Assembly: GCF_000313565.1 (NCBI RefSeq)
Contig: NZ_HE578926.1
Span: forward strand, 173,760 to 237,759
Direction: 5' to 3'
Source: Dielma fastidiosa
GTDB taxonomy: Bacteria > Bacillota_I > Bacilli_A > Erysipelotrichales > Erysipelotrichaceae
Length of the DNA stretch: 64,000 nucleotides
The notes below the pieces were generated by a model. That model worked only from the letters and a program-made list of their open reading frames with translations. It ran no database searches and was not told the origin of the DNA. Of this stretch, positions 31,739 through 38,997 are shown piece by piece; position 1 is the first letter of the stretch; each line of letters starts with the position of its first letter. The translations under genes and the position numbers were made by a program.

Positions 31739-32605
31739 TTAAAGAATCGGCACCCAGTATTCAATATCACTTTCCCCTCTGTCATCCGATTGCTCATTGT
31801 ATTTCACAAAATCATAACAACAGTTTTCATTAAAGATTAAGGTTGAATTAGGAAACCATTGCCCGTAAATATATTCAGCAACTGGCTGCATACTGTCCTC
31901 ATTCCTGCCGTGAAAAGTAAATACAACATATTTGCTGGCTGGCAGAATAAGATGATTCATGCCTTTTGGCACTGCAATAAAGGATGTCGTCTCAGCAGCA
32001 GCCATTACTTTGAAAATCGGATGCTGTTCCTGTTTTTCAAATGCTGAATAATCATTAACACCTATCAGAAAGTCTGGTTCAGCGCGGTTAATAATCTTAT
32101 GCTTGTACTTATGAAGTTTGTGCCAACAGCGTCCGATAGCATTGAAACCATGTTTTGTATTGCCAGTAAAACCAACCAATTTCATTTCATCATGTTCAAT
32201 AATACGGATATCCATAACCCTCTCCCTCTGATTTGATAATTCATATACATTCAGTTTCAGCTGTACCGGCATAAATTCTCTTTGTTTTCTAAAAGCTGCC
32301 GGACTGTTTTTGAATACTGCCTTAAAGGCACGGGTAAACGTTCGCTGTGTATCATAACCAGCTTCCTGGCTTATTTCAATTATTGTTTTATTTGATTCGA
32401 TAAGCTGTCTGCCAGCTTCATTCAGTCTGCGGCGTTGAATATATTCATGCAGCGAATAATGGGTAACAGCACTGAACATGCGATGAAGATGATATTTTGA
32501 ATAACCAATACTGGCAGCTAATGATTCAAGATTCAATGATTCATCATAAAGCTGTTCTTCAATCAATGTCAGCACCGTGTCAATGATTTCATAATTATTT
32601 TTCAT
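31739..32605 (-). CDS. AraC family regulator with GyrI-like effector domain
   Basis: A 288-residue regulator. The AraC double helix-turn-helix occupies about 5-105 (LNLESLAASIGYSKYHLHRMF and IIEISQEAGYDTQRTFTRAFK). The C-terminal part (about 125-288) is a GyrI-like ligand-binding domain (EHDEMKLVGFTG, YVVFTFHG, YIYGQWFPNS, EYWVPI), as in Rob/SoxS-type multidrug or antimicrobial-peptide sensors. Start ATG at 32605 is preceded by GGAGGG. No target gene is adjacent in the same unit; it may act on the neighbouring envelope genes. Confidence 0.9.
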   Translation of the reverse strand: MKNNYEIIDTVLTLIEEQLYDESLNLESLAASIGYSKYHLHRMFSAVTHYSLHEYIQRRRLNEAGRQLIESNKTIIEISQEAGYDTQRTFTRAFKAVFKNSPAAFRKQREFMPVQLKLNVYELSNQRERVMDIRIIEHDEMKLVGFTGNTKHGFNAIGRCWHKLHKYKHKIINRAEPDFLIGVNDYSAFEKQEQHPIFKVMAAAETTSFIAVPKGMNHLILPASKYVVFTFHGRNEDSMQPVAEYIYGQWFPNSTLIFNENCCYDFVKYNEQSDDRGESDIEYWVPIL

Positions 32606-32703
32606 GCAATCCCTCCTGCCTTTATCTTAACAAATTTCACAAGCCTGCCTTTCACTTATCTTGCGCATTTGCTGACATTTATTTTAAAAATAACATATAA
32701 CCA

Positions 32704-32733
32704 TAAGAAAAGGCGCACACAGCACCTTCTTTT
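32704..32733 (-). terminator. Terminator left of the duplicated gene end
   Basis: On the minus strand AAGAAGGTGC, TGTGT loop, GCGCCTTTTCTT. It probably belonged to the acidic-tail gene now at 35704-36546, whose own copy ends before this stem is complete. Confidence 0.6.
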
Positions 32734-32831
32734 AATTATTCACAGCTTGTTAATCATCAAGCTCTTCCTCTTCATCGTCATCATGATCATCATCTTCAAC
32801 GATATCATCATCAAAATCAAGCTTATCCTCT
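32723..32831 (-). repeat. Direct repeat copy A: 3' end of the acidic-tail gene
   Basis: This 109-bp segment matches 35677-35803 except for an 18-bp gap in the Asp/Glu repeat region and a few base changes. It starts with CACCTTCTTTTAATTATTCA and ends with AAGCTTATCCTCT. Together the copies flank 2.8 kb of unrelated genes. Confidence 0.85.
32750..32831 (-). pseudogene. Orphan C-terminal fragment of the acidic-tail protein
   Basis: Read on the minus strand it encodes EDKLDFDDDIVEDDDHDDDE, then four more acidic residues and LDD-stop. The full-length gene ends EDKLEFEDDIDEDDDHDDED and onward. There is no start, and the upstream side is directly the stop region of the XRE gene, so this is a leftover of duplication or insertion. 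Confidence 0.8.
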
Positions 32832-33531
32832 ATTTACTGTAATCATTATCCATATCAAGTGCAATTAGATCCTCGGCGCTCATTCTAAGAACATCTGCTT
32901 TCGTTTTTCCACAAGGGGGATGCTCCAAGAATTTTATGCGCAGCACTTCCTCAGCGTGCAGGCGCTGATAATAATCATCACGAAAATTTTCTAAGTCACA
33001 TATTATTTTTTCAAGGTGAGGCAGATCTTTCTGACCGTAAGCATCCACAAAAAAATGTTTTCTGATTACAGGTACCAGTGCATCAAACAAATCGTGCTGC
33101 AGAAGATATTGACTTTCAAAATCCATGTCTTCAAATTGTGAGAAGGAGATATCAAATACAGAAAGAATCTGTTCCAATAGCTTTTCTATAGACTGTTGGC
33201 TCAGATCCACTTTCCTTTTACGATAATAAGGATATCTTTCGGCTTTCAACTGAGCCAAATACATCATTCTAAGGAAATCGTCATTATACAACGCCGCTTT
33301 TCCATGAAGTTCACCTGATAGCAGACGAGAATCAACATCCAAGTGCTTAGCAATTTGATCCAAGAAACAAGGGGTCATTTTACCTTCGTTTAATGATCGA
33401 CGGATGGTTCTTTCAGTACAGTCTATTTTTTCGCATTCACCCAGCTTAATAATGCTGGAGCCACACTCCTTCACAATAGACATAAATACTGTTTTATCGA
33501 CCGGGATTTTATAAATTATTCCTTTTGGCAT
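32830..33531 (-). CDS. XRE-like DNA-binding protein
   Basis: A 233-residue protein. The N-terminal part (about 10-75) resembles a Cro/CI helix-turn-helix: ECEKIDCTERTIRRSLNEGKM, then TPCFLDQIAKHLDVDSRLLSG. The rest is mostly helical with no known domain (SIEKLLEQILSVFDISFSQF, DLENFRDDYYQRLHAEEV). Start ATG 33531 follows GTGAGGGAACT; a further ATG seven codons upstream has no binding site. It is divergent from a small membrane peptide gene and probably represses that shared region. Its stop codon coincides with the edge of direct repeat copy A. Confidence 0.65.
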   Translation of the reverse strand: MPKGIIYKIPVDKTVFMSIVKECGSSIIKLGECEKIDCTERTIRRSLNEGKMTPCFLDQIAKHLDVDSRLLSGELHGKAALYNDDFLRMMYLAQLKAERYPYYRKRKVDLSQQSIEKLLEQILSVFDISFSQFEDMDFESQYLLQHDLFDALVPVIRKHFFVDAYGQKDLPHLEKIICDLENFRDDYYQRLHAEEVLRIKFLEHPPCGKTKADVLRMSAEDLIALDMDNDYSK

Positions 33532-33580
33532 AGTTCCCTCACACGCGGACATTTTAACTAATTTATCAAGTTTTCGCGGA

Positions 33581-33602
33581 TATTATAATCTGCTATTATA
33601 AT
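33581..33602. promoter_or_regulatory. Divergent promoter region with repeated TATTATAAT
   Basis: TATTATAAT occurs at 33581-33589 and 33594-33602, 13 bp apart, between the XRE gene and the membrane peptide gene. Both copies can act as -10 boxes on the plus strand, and their complement (ATTATAATA) also gives -10-like sequences on the minus strand. Binding by the XRE protein is plausible. Confidence 0.4.
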
Positions 33603-33653
33603 ATCACGAAAGCACCAAAAATTAAGATAGAATTTGCAAAAGGAGTCTATAAC

Positions 33654-33845
33654 ATGAAAAACGAAATCTTAAAAGCCGCATCCCATATCCCTAATGTTTC
33701 TGTCGATACACACCTTGATTTCAAATTAGAGGACTGGCCCGCTTCAGCAGCGCTCATAACACTTTGTCTATCGGGGGTAATCATATACTGGATAAAAGTA
33801 TGGGGCGAAGTTAACTCAATACATACAGCCCCAGCTGCGGACTAG
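33654..33845 (+). CDS. Small single-span membrane peptide
   Basis: A 63-residue product with a strong ribosome binding site (AAAAGGAG) and its own terminator, so it is probably real. Residues about 31-50 (AALITLCLSGVIIYWIKVW) form one membrane helix; the N-terminal 30 residues are polar. I do not recognise the family. Its position beside a divergent XRE-like repressor on an apparent insertion is like that of small membrane toxins or lysis peptides, but nothing in its sequence proves that. Confidence 0.55.
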   Translation: MKNEILKAASHIPNVSVDTHLDFKLEDWPASAALITLCLSGVIIYWIKVWGEVNSIHTAPAAD

Positions 33846-33847
33846 AA

Positions 33848-33888
33848 GCGAAACCGGGCTACCTTTTATGGGGAGTCCGGTTTTGGTT
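33848..33888 (+). terminator. Terminator of the small membrane peptide gene
   Basis: AAACCGG (33851-33857) pairs with CCGGTTT (33877-33883), followed by TGGTTT. Confidence 0.65.
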
Positions 33889-33946
33889 TAATAACAGCAA
33901 ATAAAAAATGCTGAATAATCGAATTGCCTATAACAAGATGCGTTGG

Positions 33947-35221
33947 TCAAAACAGTTCAACACGGTCAAGCAAAAAGTCAATCAGATTGCAATGGAAAAT
34001 GCCGTTGTCATCGTAGAAGTTGTGGGGAATATCCATGCGGACGATGATCTTCTTGAAAAAGTCCTTTGTCAGCAGCAGTGATGCTAATTCTGAAGACTCC
34101 TTTTTTGTTGTATCCATTTGGAATGCGGATTGGATATAGATTTTCTTATCCGCATCATTTACAACGAAGTCAATTTCCTTTTGCAGATTTGCACCGCTGG
34201 TGCGGTCGGTAACGACGCCCACATCCACGGAATATCCCCGCTGCAGGAGCTCGTTATAAATGATGTTTTCCATAATGTGACCGGGGTCGTATTGACGATA
34301 GTTGAGTCGAGCATTACGAAGCCCGATATCTGTATAGTAGTATTTGTTGGGGTACTTGAAATAGGTTTTACCCTTGACATCGTAACGCTTCGCCATTGAG
34401 ATAAGGAACGAGTCTATGATATGCTGAATGTAGTTTGAAATCAACGTAGGATTGACCTTCTCGTTCTTCATGCTCGCCAGTGCGTTGGCAATATTGGTTG
34501 GATTGGTCAGAGAGCTGATCTGCGAAGCAAGAAAATCCAAAATGTCACCAAGAATATCCTCACGCTCGATGCCGTTGCGCTCCACGATGTCTTTCATATA
34601 CAGTTCCTTATACAGGCCAGTTAAGTAATCCTTTTTGTCCTTTTCATCCTTTAAGGCTGTTACACGGGGCATACCGCCATAAAGCATATACGCATCCAGT
34701 GCCTTCCGCTCATCGCCGCCCACATGGGAGTAAAACTCTGCGAATGATAGAGGATACACATGGATTTGCGTTGCACGACCACGAAACTCCGTAGCAATAT
34801 CCTTGGACAAGCCCTTAGAATTGCTGCCCGTTACATAGACATCCAGATTTTTGTAGGCTTTGAGTTCATTCAGCATATCGTAAATGGATACTTCAATGCC
34901 GCCGTTAGCTTCGTCTATTACCTTCATGGTAAGCTGAACCTCATCAATGAACAGATAGAATTTCTCGTCCTTTTGCTCCGCAACAAGAGACTCCGCATGT
35001 TCACAAAGCGTAATGGGGTTTCTGAATTTATAGAACCGGCGCTGATCCAACTCAATCTTAATGATGTGATCCTCCGTAACGCCCTGAGAGATGAGATATT
35101 CATAGAACAACTCAAAGAGCAGCACAGATTTCCCACACCGACGTATACCGGTAATGACTTTTACTTCGTCATTCCACATATTATGGACAATGCGATTCAG
35201 GTAAGAATCTCGTTTAATCAT
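33947..35221 (-). CDS. AAA ATPase with DUF4143 domain
   Basis: A 424-residue ATPase of the AAA_14/DUF4143 family common in anaerobes. Walker A is GIRRCGKS (about 26-33); Walker B is YLFIDEVQ; the sensor is VYVTGSNSKGL. The middle has the family sequence YPLSFAEF, YMLYGGMPRV and KDIVERNGI. The DUF4143 part (about 210-424) has ISNYIQHIIDSFLI, KYYYTDIGLRNA and a nuclease-fold-like EIDFVV...IYIQSAFQM. The function is unsettled; toxin, regulation and defence roles have been suggested for the family. Start ATG 35221 follows GAGGTG. It lies in the apparent insertion behind a nested inverted repeat. Confidence 0.88.
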   Translation of the reverse strand: MIKRDSYLNRIVHNMWNDEVKVITGIRRCGKSVLLFELFYEYLISQGVTEDHIIKIELDQRRFYKFRNPITLCEHAESLVAEQKDEKFYLFIDEVQLTMKVIDEANGGIEVSIYDMLNELKAYKNLDVYVTGSNSKGLSKDIATEFRGRATQIHVYPLSFAEFYSHVGGDERKALDAYMLYGGMPRVTALKDEKDKKDYLTGLYKELYMKDIVERNGIEREDILGDILDFLASQISSLTNPTNIANALASMKNEKVNPTLISNYIQHIIDSFLISMAKRYDVKGKTYFKYPNKYYYTDIGLRNARLNYRQYDPGHIMENIIYNELLQRGYSVDVGVVTDRTSGANLQKEIDFVVNDADKKIYIQSAFQMDTTKKESSELASLLLTKDFFKKIIVRMDIPHNFYDDNGIFHCNLIDFLLDRVELF

Positions 35222-35230
35222 AGTTTTCAC

Positions 35231-35350
35231 CTCGAACTTGCGACATTTTCGTCGTTACTTTCATGTATAGGATAGCACAGAAATCAAAAAATATCAGTAT
35301 CATTCAGAAAAGTTTACAACAAAGTTTCGACATTTTCGTCGCAAGTTCGA
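35231..35350. repeat. Nested inverted repeats upstream of the DUF4143 ATPase
   Basis: CTCGAACTTGCGAC (from 35231) has its exact inverted copy GTCGCAAGTTCGAG (ending at 35350). Inside both arms the direct repeat CGACATTTTCGTCG occurs, itself a near-palindrome. The left arm overlaps the leader and binding site of the ATPase gene, so it could be an operator pair or the ends of a small mobile unit. Confidence 0.7.
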
Positions 35351-35355
35351 GATGA

Positions 35356-35563
35356 AGCAAATTCGGTTCAGGTCAGCCAAGCAATAGATTGATATGTAAA
35401 ACCTCATTGCACTAAGACACAGAGCATTGAAGCAGATGGGATGGTGCTCTTTGAGATAGTCTCTGTATAACCGACCCCAACAACCAATAGGTTTGTTTTC
35501 CTCCGGTAAGTGAATATTGTAAATATCGTAATTACCACGACGAGTTTAGTTCAGTTCTTGCAT
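35356..35563 (-). pseudogene. tnpV-like transposon gene relic
   Basis: After a good binding site (GGAGGTACATACG) and ATG 35563, the frame reads MQELN-stop-TRRGNYDIYNIHLPEENKPIG, then CWGRLYRDYLKEHHPICFNAL, and ends in unrelated residues. The pattern LPEExKPIGxWGxxxxxYLKEHH is that of TnpV from Tn4451-type elements. A stop at codon 6 and loss of the C-terminal half show it is dead. It supports a mobile origin for this segment. Confidence 0.65.
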
Positions 35564-35676
35564 CGTATGTACCTCCAGTAATAGTTCCAATAATTCAGAT
35601 AGAGATAGAAAAAGGCAATCCCTGGTTGTGAAAACCAAGTATCGCCAATTTTTCTTGTTTGGAAGCTATCCCAAAA

Positions 35677-35803
35677 CACCTTCTTTTAATTATTCACAGC
35701 TTGTTAATCATCAAGCTCTTCCTCTTCATCGTCGTCATCATCGTCTTCGTCATCATGATCATCATCTTCATCAATATCATCCTCAAATTCAAGCTTATCC
35801 TCT
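35677..35803 (-). repeat. Direct repeat copy B: 3' end of the intact acidic-tail gene
   Basis: A 127-bp counterpart of 32723-32831, here continuous with the full gene. It has 18 extra bases in the Asp/Glu-coding repeat. Downstream of it (towards 35676) the sequence departs from copy A inside the terminator stem. Confidence 0.85.
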
Positions 35804-36546
35804 AACTCATCAAAATTACTGGTTGTTTTCTCAAATTCTTCTTTTTCCCTATCTAATTGATCATCTGCTTTATCTAGTGCCTGCTTTGCCTTTCGATATT
35901 CCTCATAGGTTAATTTACCGCTTTGATAATCAGCCTTTAAGCTATGCTCTGCCTGTTCCAGCTCTAATTCTCTTTTCTTTAATTCAAGAAGCTTATGCAT
36001 CACTTTCTGTTCTTCCCCGCTATAATTTTTCAATTGAGCTTCCATTAATTTCAGCTTGTATACTTCAAGTTCCAATTTATCGGCTTCTGCCTGCTTCTTG
36101 ACAGCAAGCCATTCAGCCCGGGTAATCTTACCATGCTTATAGTCGGCTTCTGCTTTTTCTTGACGCTGCTCTGCCGCATCCTCTTTTTTATCAATTTCAT
36201 GGGCCAGCTTTTTTAATTCCTCTGCAGAAATCTCATAATTGTTCAGATTATCAAAAAGCTTAGCCTGCGCCTTAACTATTTCTGCCATAGCTTTTTCTAA
36301 TTCAATTACCTTTTTTTCTGCCTGCTGCTTTGTAAGTTTCCCCTGTCTCAGCTGCTTTTCAACCTTGGCTATCTCATTATTCACCTCAGCTTTGGCTTTT
36401 TCTAATTCTTTTAATTCATCAATTCCTTTATCTTTCTTTTCCTCATGATAACTGAATGATTTAGCTTTTAATGCTTCTGTAAATACCGAAGCTGAACCTA
36501 GTGATAATGCGGCTGCTAATGCACATTTTAAAATTATATTTTTCAT
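35704..36546 (-). CDS. Secreted coiled-coil protein with acidic tail
   Basis: A 280-residue exported protein. Start ATG 36546 follows GGAGGGAAAT; residues 1-26 (MKNIILKCALAAALSLGSAS) are a signal peptide. The mature part is charged coiled coil with three SHOCT-like units: RQGKLTKQQAEKK, KHGKITRAEWLAVK and QSGKLTYEEYRKAK. It ends in about 30 residues that are almost all Asp and Glu. The repeat type and tail match the membrane protein encoded with the ECF sigma factor at 30.6 kb, so they are distant paralogues. A TTGTCACATTT motif upstream links both. The tail may bind metal ions or cationic molecules outside the cell (inference). Confidence 0.75.
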   Translation of the reverse strand: MKNIILKCALAAALSLGSASVFTEALKAKSFSYHEEKKDKGIDELKELEKAKAEVNNEIAKVEKQLRQGKLTKQQAEKKVIELEKAMAEIVKAQAKLFDNLNNYEISAEELKKLAHEIDKKEDAAEQRQEKAEADYKHGKITRAEWLAVKKQAEADKLELEVYKLKLMEAQLKNYSGEEQKVMHKLLELKKRELELEQAEHSLKADYQSGKLTYEEYRKAKQALDKADDQLDREKEEFEKTTSNFDELEDKLEFEDDIDEDDDHDDEDDDDDDEEEELDD

Positions 36547-36611
36547 ATTTCCCTCCGCGCGTTTAAGCGATTGACTAAGGCTTTGCTTAAGCCTTTTCAC
36601 CTATATCACAC

Positions 36612-36634
36612 ATGAGAATATAAAAATGTGACAA
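36612..36634 (-). promoter_or_regulatory. Candidate ECF promoter of the secreted acidic protein
   Basis: On the minus strand TTGTCACATTT (36624-36634) is followed by CATGT about nine bases on. It matches the motif before the sigma factor at 30066 and stands about 65 bp upstream of the start codon. Confidence 0.5.
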
Positions 36635-36640
36635 AAGTTT

Positions 36641-37495
36641 TTACCTTTTATCACATTGAATTGCTTCTGACAAATAGCTTTCAATTTCTTCATCAATCAT
36701 ATCCGGATAGGTCTGTCTTAACCCATGCCGTATCACTTCTAAGTAAGAACTATGCGGCTGATGGTTTGGCATGCGCTGTGTATCAGTAAAGGTAATGATT
36801 GGCAGACCCTGATAGGTACCGAGATCCAGTGACTGCTGATACCACAAGCCTTCCTGCGCTTGAATATCCATAAACTGTTCTCTTGTCACAAGATACATCC
36901 TGCCTAATGTCATGCCCGGCTGACAGACATCTAAAAACGCCACGCCACCATTTCCCCATTTGGCAGCTAAACGAGAAAAATACAATTGATAAGGTATCGT
37001 TGTCGGACATGATGTCAGATAACGGCTTTGATCTTTACATCCCTTGTATTCAGTATGGTCAAAGACTGAACGGCCGCCCGCTAAATAATACATAAACCGT
37101 TCTTCAAGCAGATTTGAGCCATAACAAGCATACCATACATAATCCGCAAACCATGGCTGCTTATCATAAGCAATCCTTCTTGATTCGTCCACCGTCAGCA
37201 GATAAACATAGGCTGACGCTTCCACCATTTCATTTCCAAGCTGAATCTTAACCAATGTACGCTGATATTCAGATCCTTCATCCTCTAAGTCATCAAGGGC
37301 GGGCAGCATTGCTTCATCGACCTCATACAACTCCCCTTTAACCTTGGCACCCGCTTCCGGTTTAATTGCCGGATAGGTAATCAAATGATAAAGCGCATAA
37401 TCATGCAAAACCGCTTCACCTATAAATTCTGCATTCTCCATAAATCCATGATTCCATCGATTTTTCATTAATGAGCCATATACAAATAGTTTCAT
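36641..37495 (-). CDS. Protein with two gamma-glutamylcyclotransferase-like domains
   Basis: A 284-residue fusion of two GGCT-fold domains. The first (about 1-115) has the AIG2-like start LFVYGSLMKNRWNH and the catalytic-Glu region DDLEDEGSEYQR. The second (about 120-284) restarts with VWYACYGSNLLEERFMYYLAGG and continues through GGVAFLDV and GRMYLVTREQF. GGCT domains cyclise gamma-glutamyl amines to 5-oxoproline, or act on similar conjugates. Start ATG 37495 follows GAGGATGATT. The role of joining two such domains is unknown; one may be regulatory. Confidence 0.8.
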   Translation of the reverse strand: MKLFVYGSLMKNRWNHGFMENAEFIGEAVLHDYALYHLITYPAIKPEAGAKVKGELYEVDEAMLPALDDLEDEGSEYQRTLVKIQLGNEMVEASAYVYLLTVDESRRIAYDKQPWFADYVWYACYGSNLLEERFMYYLAGGRSVFDHTEYKGCKDQSRYLTSCPTTIPYQLYFSRLAAKWGNGGVAFLDVCQPGMTLGRMYLVTREQFMDIQAQEGLWYQQSLDLGTYQGLPIITFTDTQRMPNHQPHSSYLEVIRHGLRQTYPDMIDEEIESYLSEAIQCDKR

Positions 37496-37636
37496 AATCA
37501 TCCTCATTTCTAAGCATTAGTTTAACGTAAACGCTGTCATTTGTATAGTATGTTCTTTTTTCGTTAAATTATCATTCACAGCCTTTTACTTCCCTGTTAT
37601 CTATTGTATAATGAATTGTATTTTATGGAGGTTTTT

Positions 37637-38974
37637 ATGACAAAAGATATGACAAGCGGCAATCCAACACAGCTTATCCTTGGCTTTGCTGTTCCTTTAT
37701 TGCTGGGTAATATATTTCAGCAGTTATATAATATGGTTGACAGTATTATTGTCGGCCGCGGTATCGGTGTTGACGCATTAGCCGCTGTCGGTGCTACCGG
37801 TTCAATAAATTTTTTAGTATTGGGATTTGTAATTGGTCTGACAACTGGTTTTTCAATTCTCATCTCTCAATATTACGGTGCCAATGATCTTGATGAAATG
37901 AAACGCAGTGTTACCATGTCTGTTTATCTTTCAATCGGTGCAACAATCTTGATAACAACCATTTCGGTACTTGGCGCACGACCGCTTCTGGAAGTGATGA
38001 ATACCCCTGCCAACATCCTTGAAGATGCCTTAACCTACATCATTATTATATTCTGGGGCATTGGCGCAACAATTGCCTTTAATTTATTTTCCGCGATGCT
38101 CAGAGCGTTGGGTGACAGCCGTACACCCCTGTATGCGATGATTGTTTCTTCATTAGTCAATATCGGTCTTGATCTCTACTTTGTCATCAGTTTGGGTATG
38201 GGAGTTGCCGGTGCAGCCTATGCGACAGTAATTGCTCAAATTCTGTCATGTTTTTTCTGCTTTTTCAGAATCCTCGGCATCAAAGATCTGCATCTGAAAA
38301 AACAGCATTGGAGCTTTCATCCGGAATTGCTGCTCCGCCTGTTTAAATTGGGTGTACCTGTAGCCTTTATGAATTCCGTAACGGCTATCGGCGTCATGGT
38401 TCTGCAGTTTGTTGTCAATGGTTTTGGCTCCATCTATGTAGCTGCTTATTCCACTGCCAATAAAATCATGAACCTTGTCGAACAGCCCGGTGTTACCTTT
38501 GGCTTAGCTATGGCAACTTACGCGGGACAAAATCTCGGTGCCGGTCAATATGAGCGGATTAAACTGGGACTGAATAAAACAATTCAGATATCTACCGGTG
38601 TCAATATCGTATTAGCCTTAATCATGCTGCTTTTCGGCAAACAAATCTTAGCGCTGATGGTTTCCGGCAGTGAGGTTGAAGTGATACAAATCGCTTATCA
38701 ATATATCGTTATCTGTGTGCTGGCTTTATGGGTATTAGGACTGCTGTTCATCTATCGTTCATCGCTTCAGGGAATGGGTGATACCGTCATTCCGATGGTA
38801 TCCGGCGCTGTAGAATTTATCACCCGTATCGTTATTGCTGTCACACTGCCCGGCATTATTGCTTTCCACAGCATCGGTGTTGCGGAAATATCCGCATGGA
38901 TCACTGCCACAGCCTTATTGATGGCTACCTTCTACAAGCGGATCAATGTATATTTAAAAATAAAGAATAATTAA
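37637..38974 (+). CDS. MATE family efflux transporter
   Basis: A 445-residue membrane protein with about 12 membrane segments. The MATE signatures are clear: LILGFAVPLLLGNIFQQLYNMVDSIIVGR at the N-terminus, FSAMLRALGDSRTPL and the second-half FRSSLQGMGDTVIPM-type motif (here YRSSLQGMGDTVIP). Start ATG 37637 follows TGGAGG; an 11-codon longer frame has no binding site. It belongs to the NorM/DinF-like group and is not close to the MATE protein at 1858-3201. It is a single gene ending at a bidirectional terminator. The substrate is unknown. Confidence 0.92.
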   Translation: MTKDMTSGNPTQLILGFAVPLLLGNIFQQLYNMVDSIIVGRGIGVDALAAVGATGSINFLVLGFVIGLTTGFSILISQYYGANDLDEMKRSVTMSVYLSIGATILITTISVLGARPLLEVMNTPANILEDALTYIIIIFWGIGATIAFNLFSAMLRALGDSRTPLYAMIVSSLVNIGLDLYFVISLGMGVAGAAYATVIAQILSCFFCFFRILGIKDLHLKKQHWSFHPELLLRLFKLGVPVAFMNSVTAIGVMVLQFVVNGFGSIYVAAYSTANKIMNLVEQPGVTFGLAMATYAGQNLGAGQYERIKLGLNKTIQISTGVNIVLALIMLLFGKQILALMVSGSEVEVIQIAYQYIVICVLALWVLGLLFIYRSSLQGMGDTVIPMVSGAVEFITRIVIAVTLPGIIAFHSIGVAEISAWITATALLMATFYKRINVYLKIKNN

Positions 38975-38997
38975 AAAGGAACGCGCGTTCCTTTTTT
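38973..38997. terminator. Bidirectional terminator between MATE and histidine kinase genes
   Basis: AAAAAGGAACGC is followed directly by its inverse GCGTTCCTTTTTT, so it works in both directions. Confidence 0.85.

Noticed and set aside
32745-32831. CRISPR-like or tandem repeat array in the GAT/CAT-rich sequence
   Set aside because: The repetitive look comes from Asp/Glu codons of the acidic tail; there are no spacers.
33654-33845. Calling the 63-residue peptide a known toxin or phage holin
   Set aside because: It has one membrane helix and suitable context but no motif of a known toxin family or holin.
34760-35275. 171-codon plus-strand frame opposite the DUF4143 ATPase
   Set aside because: Shadow of a gene with intact Walker motifs; no binding site and no domain.
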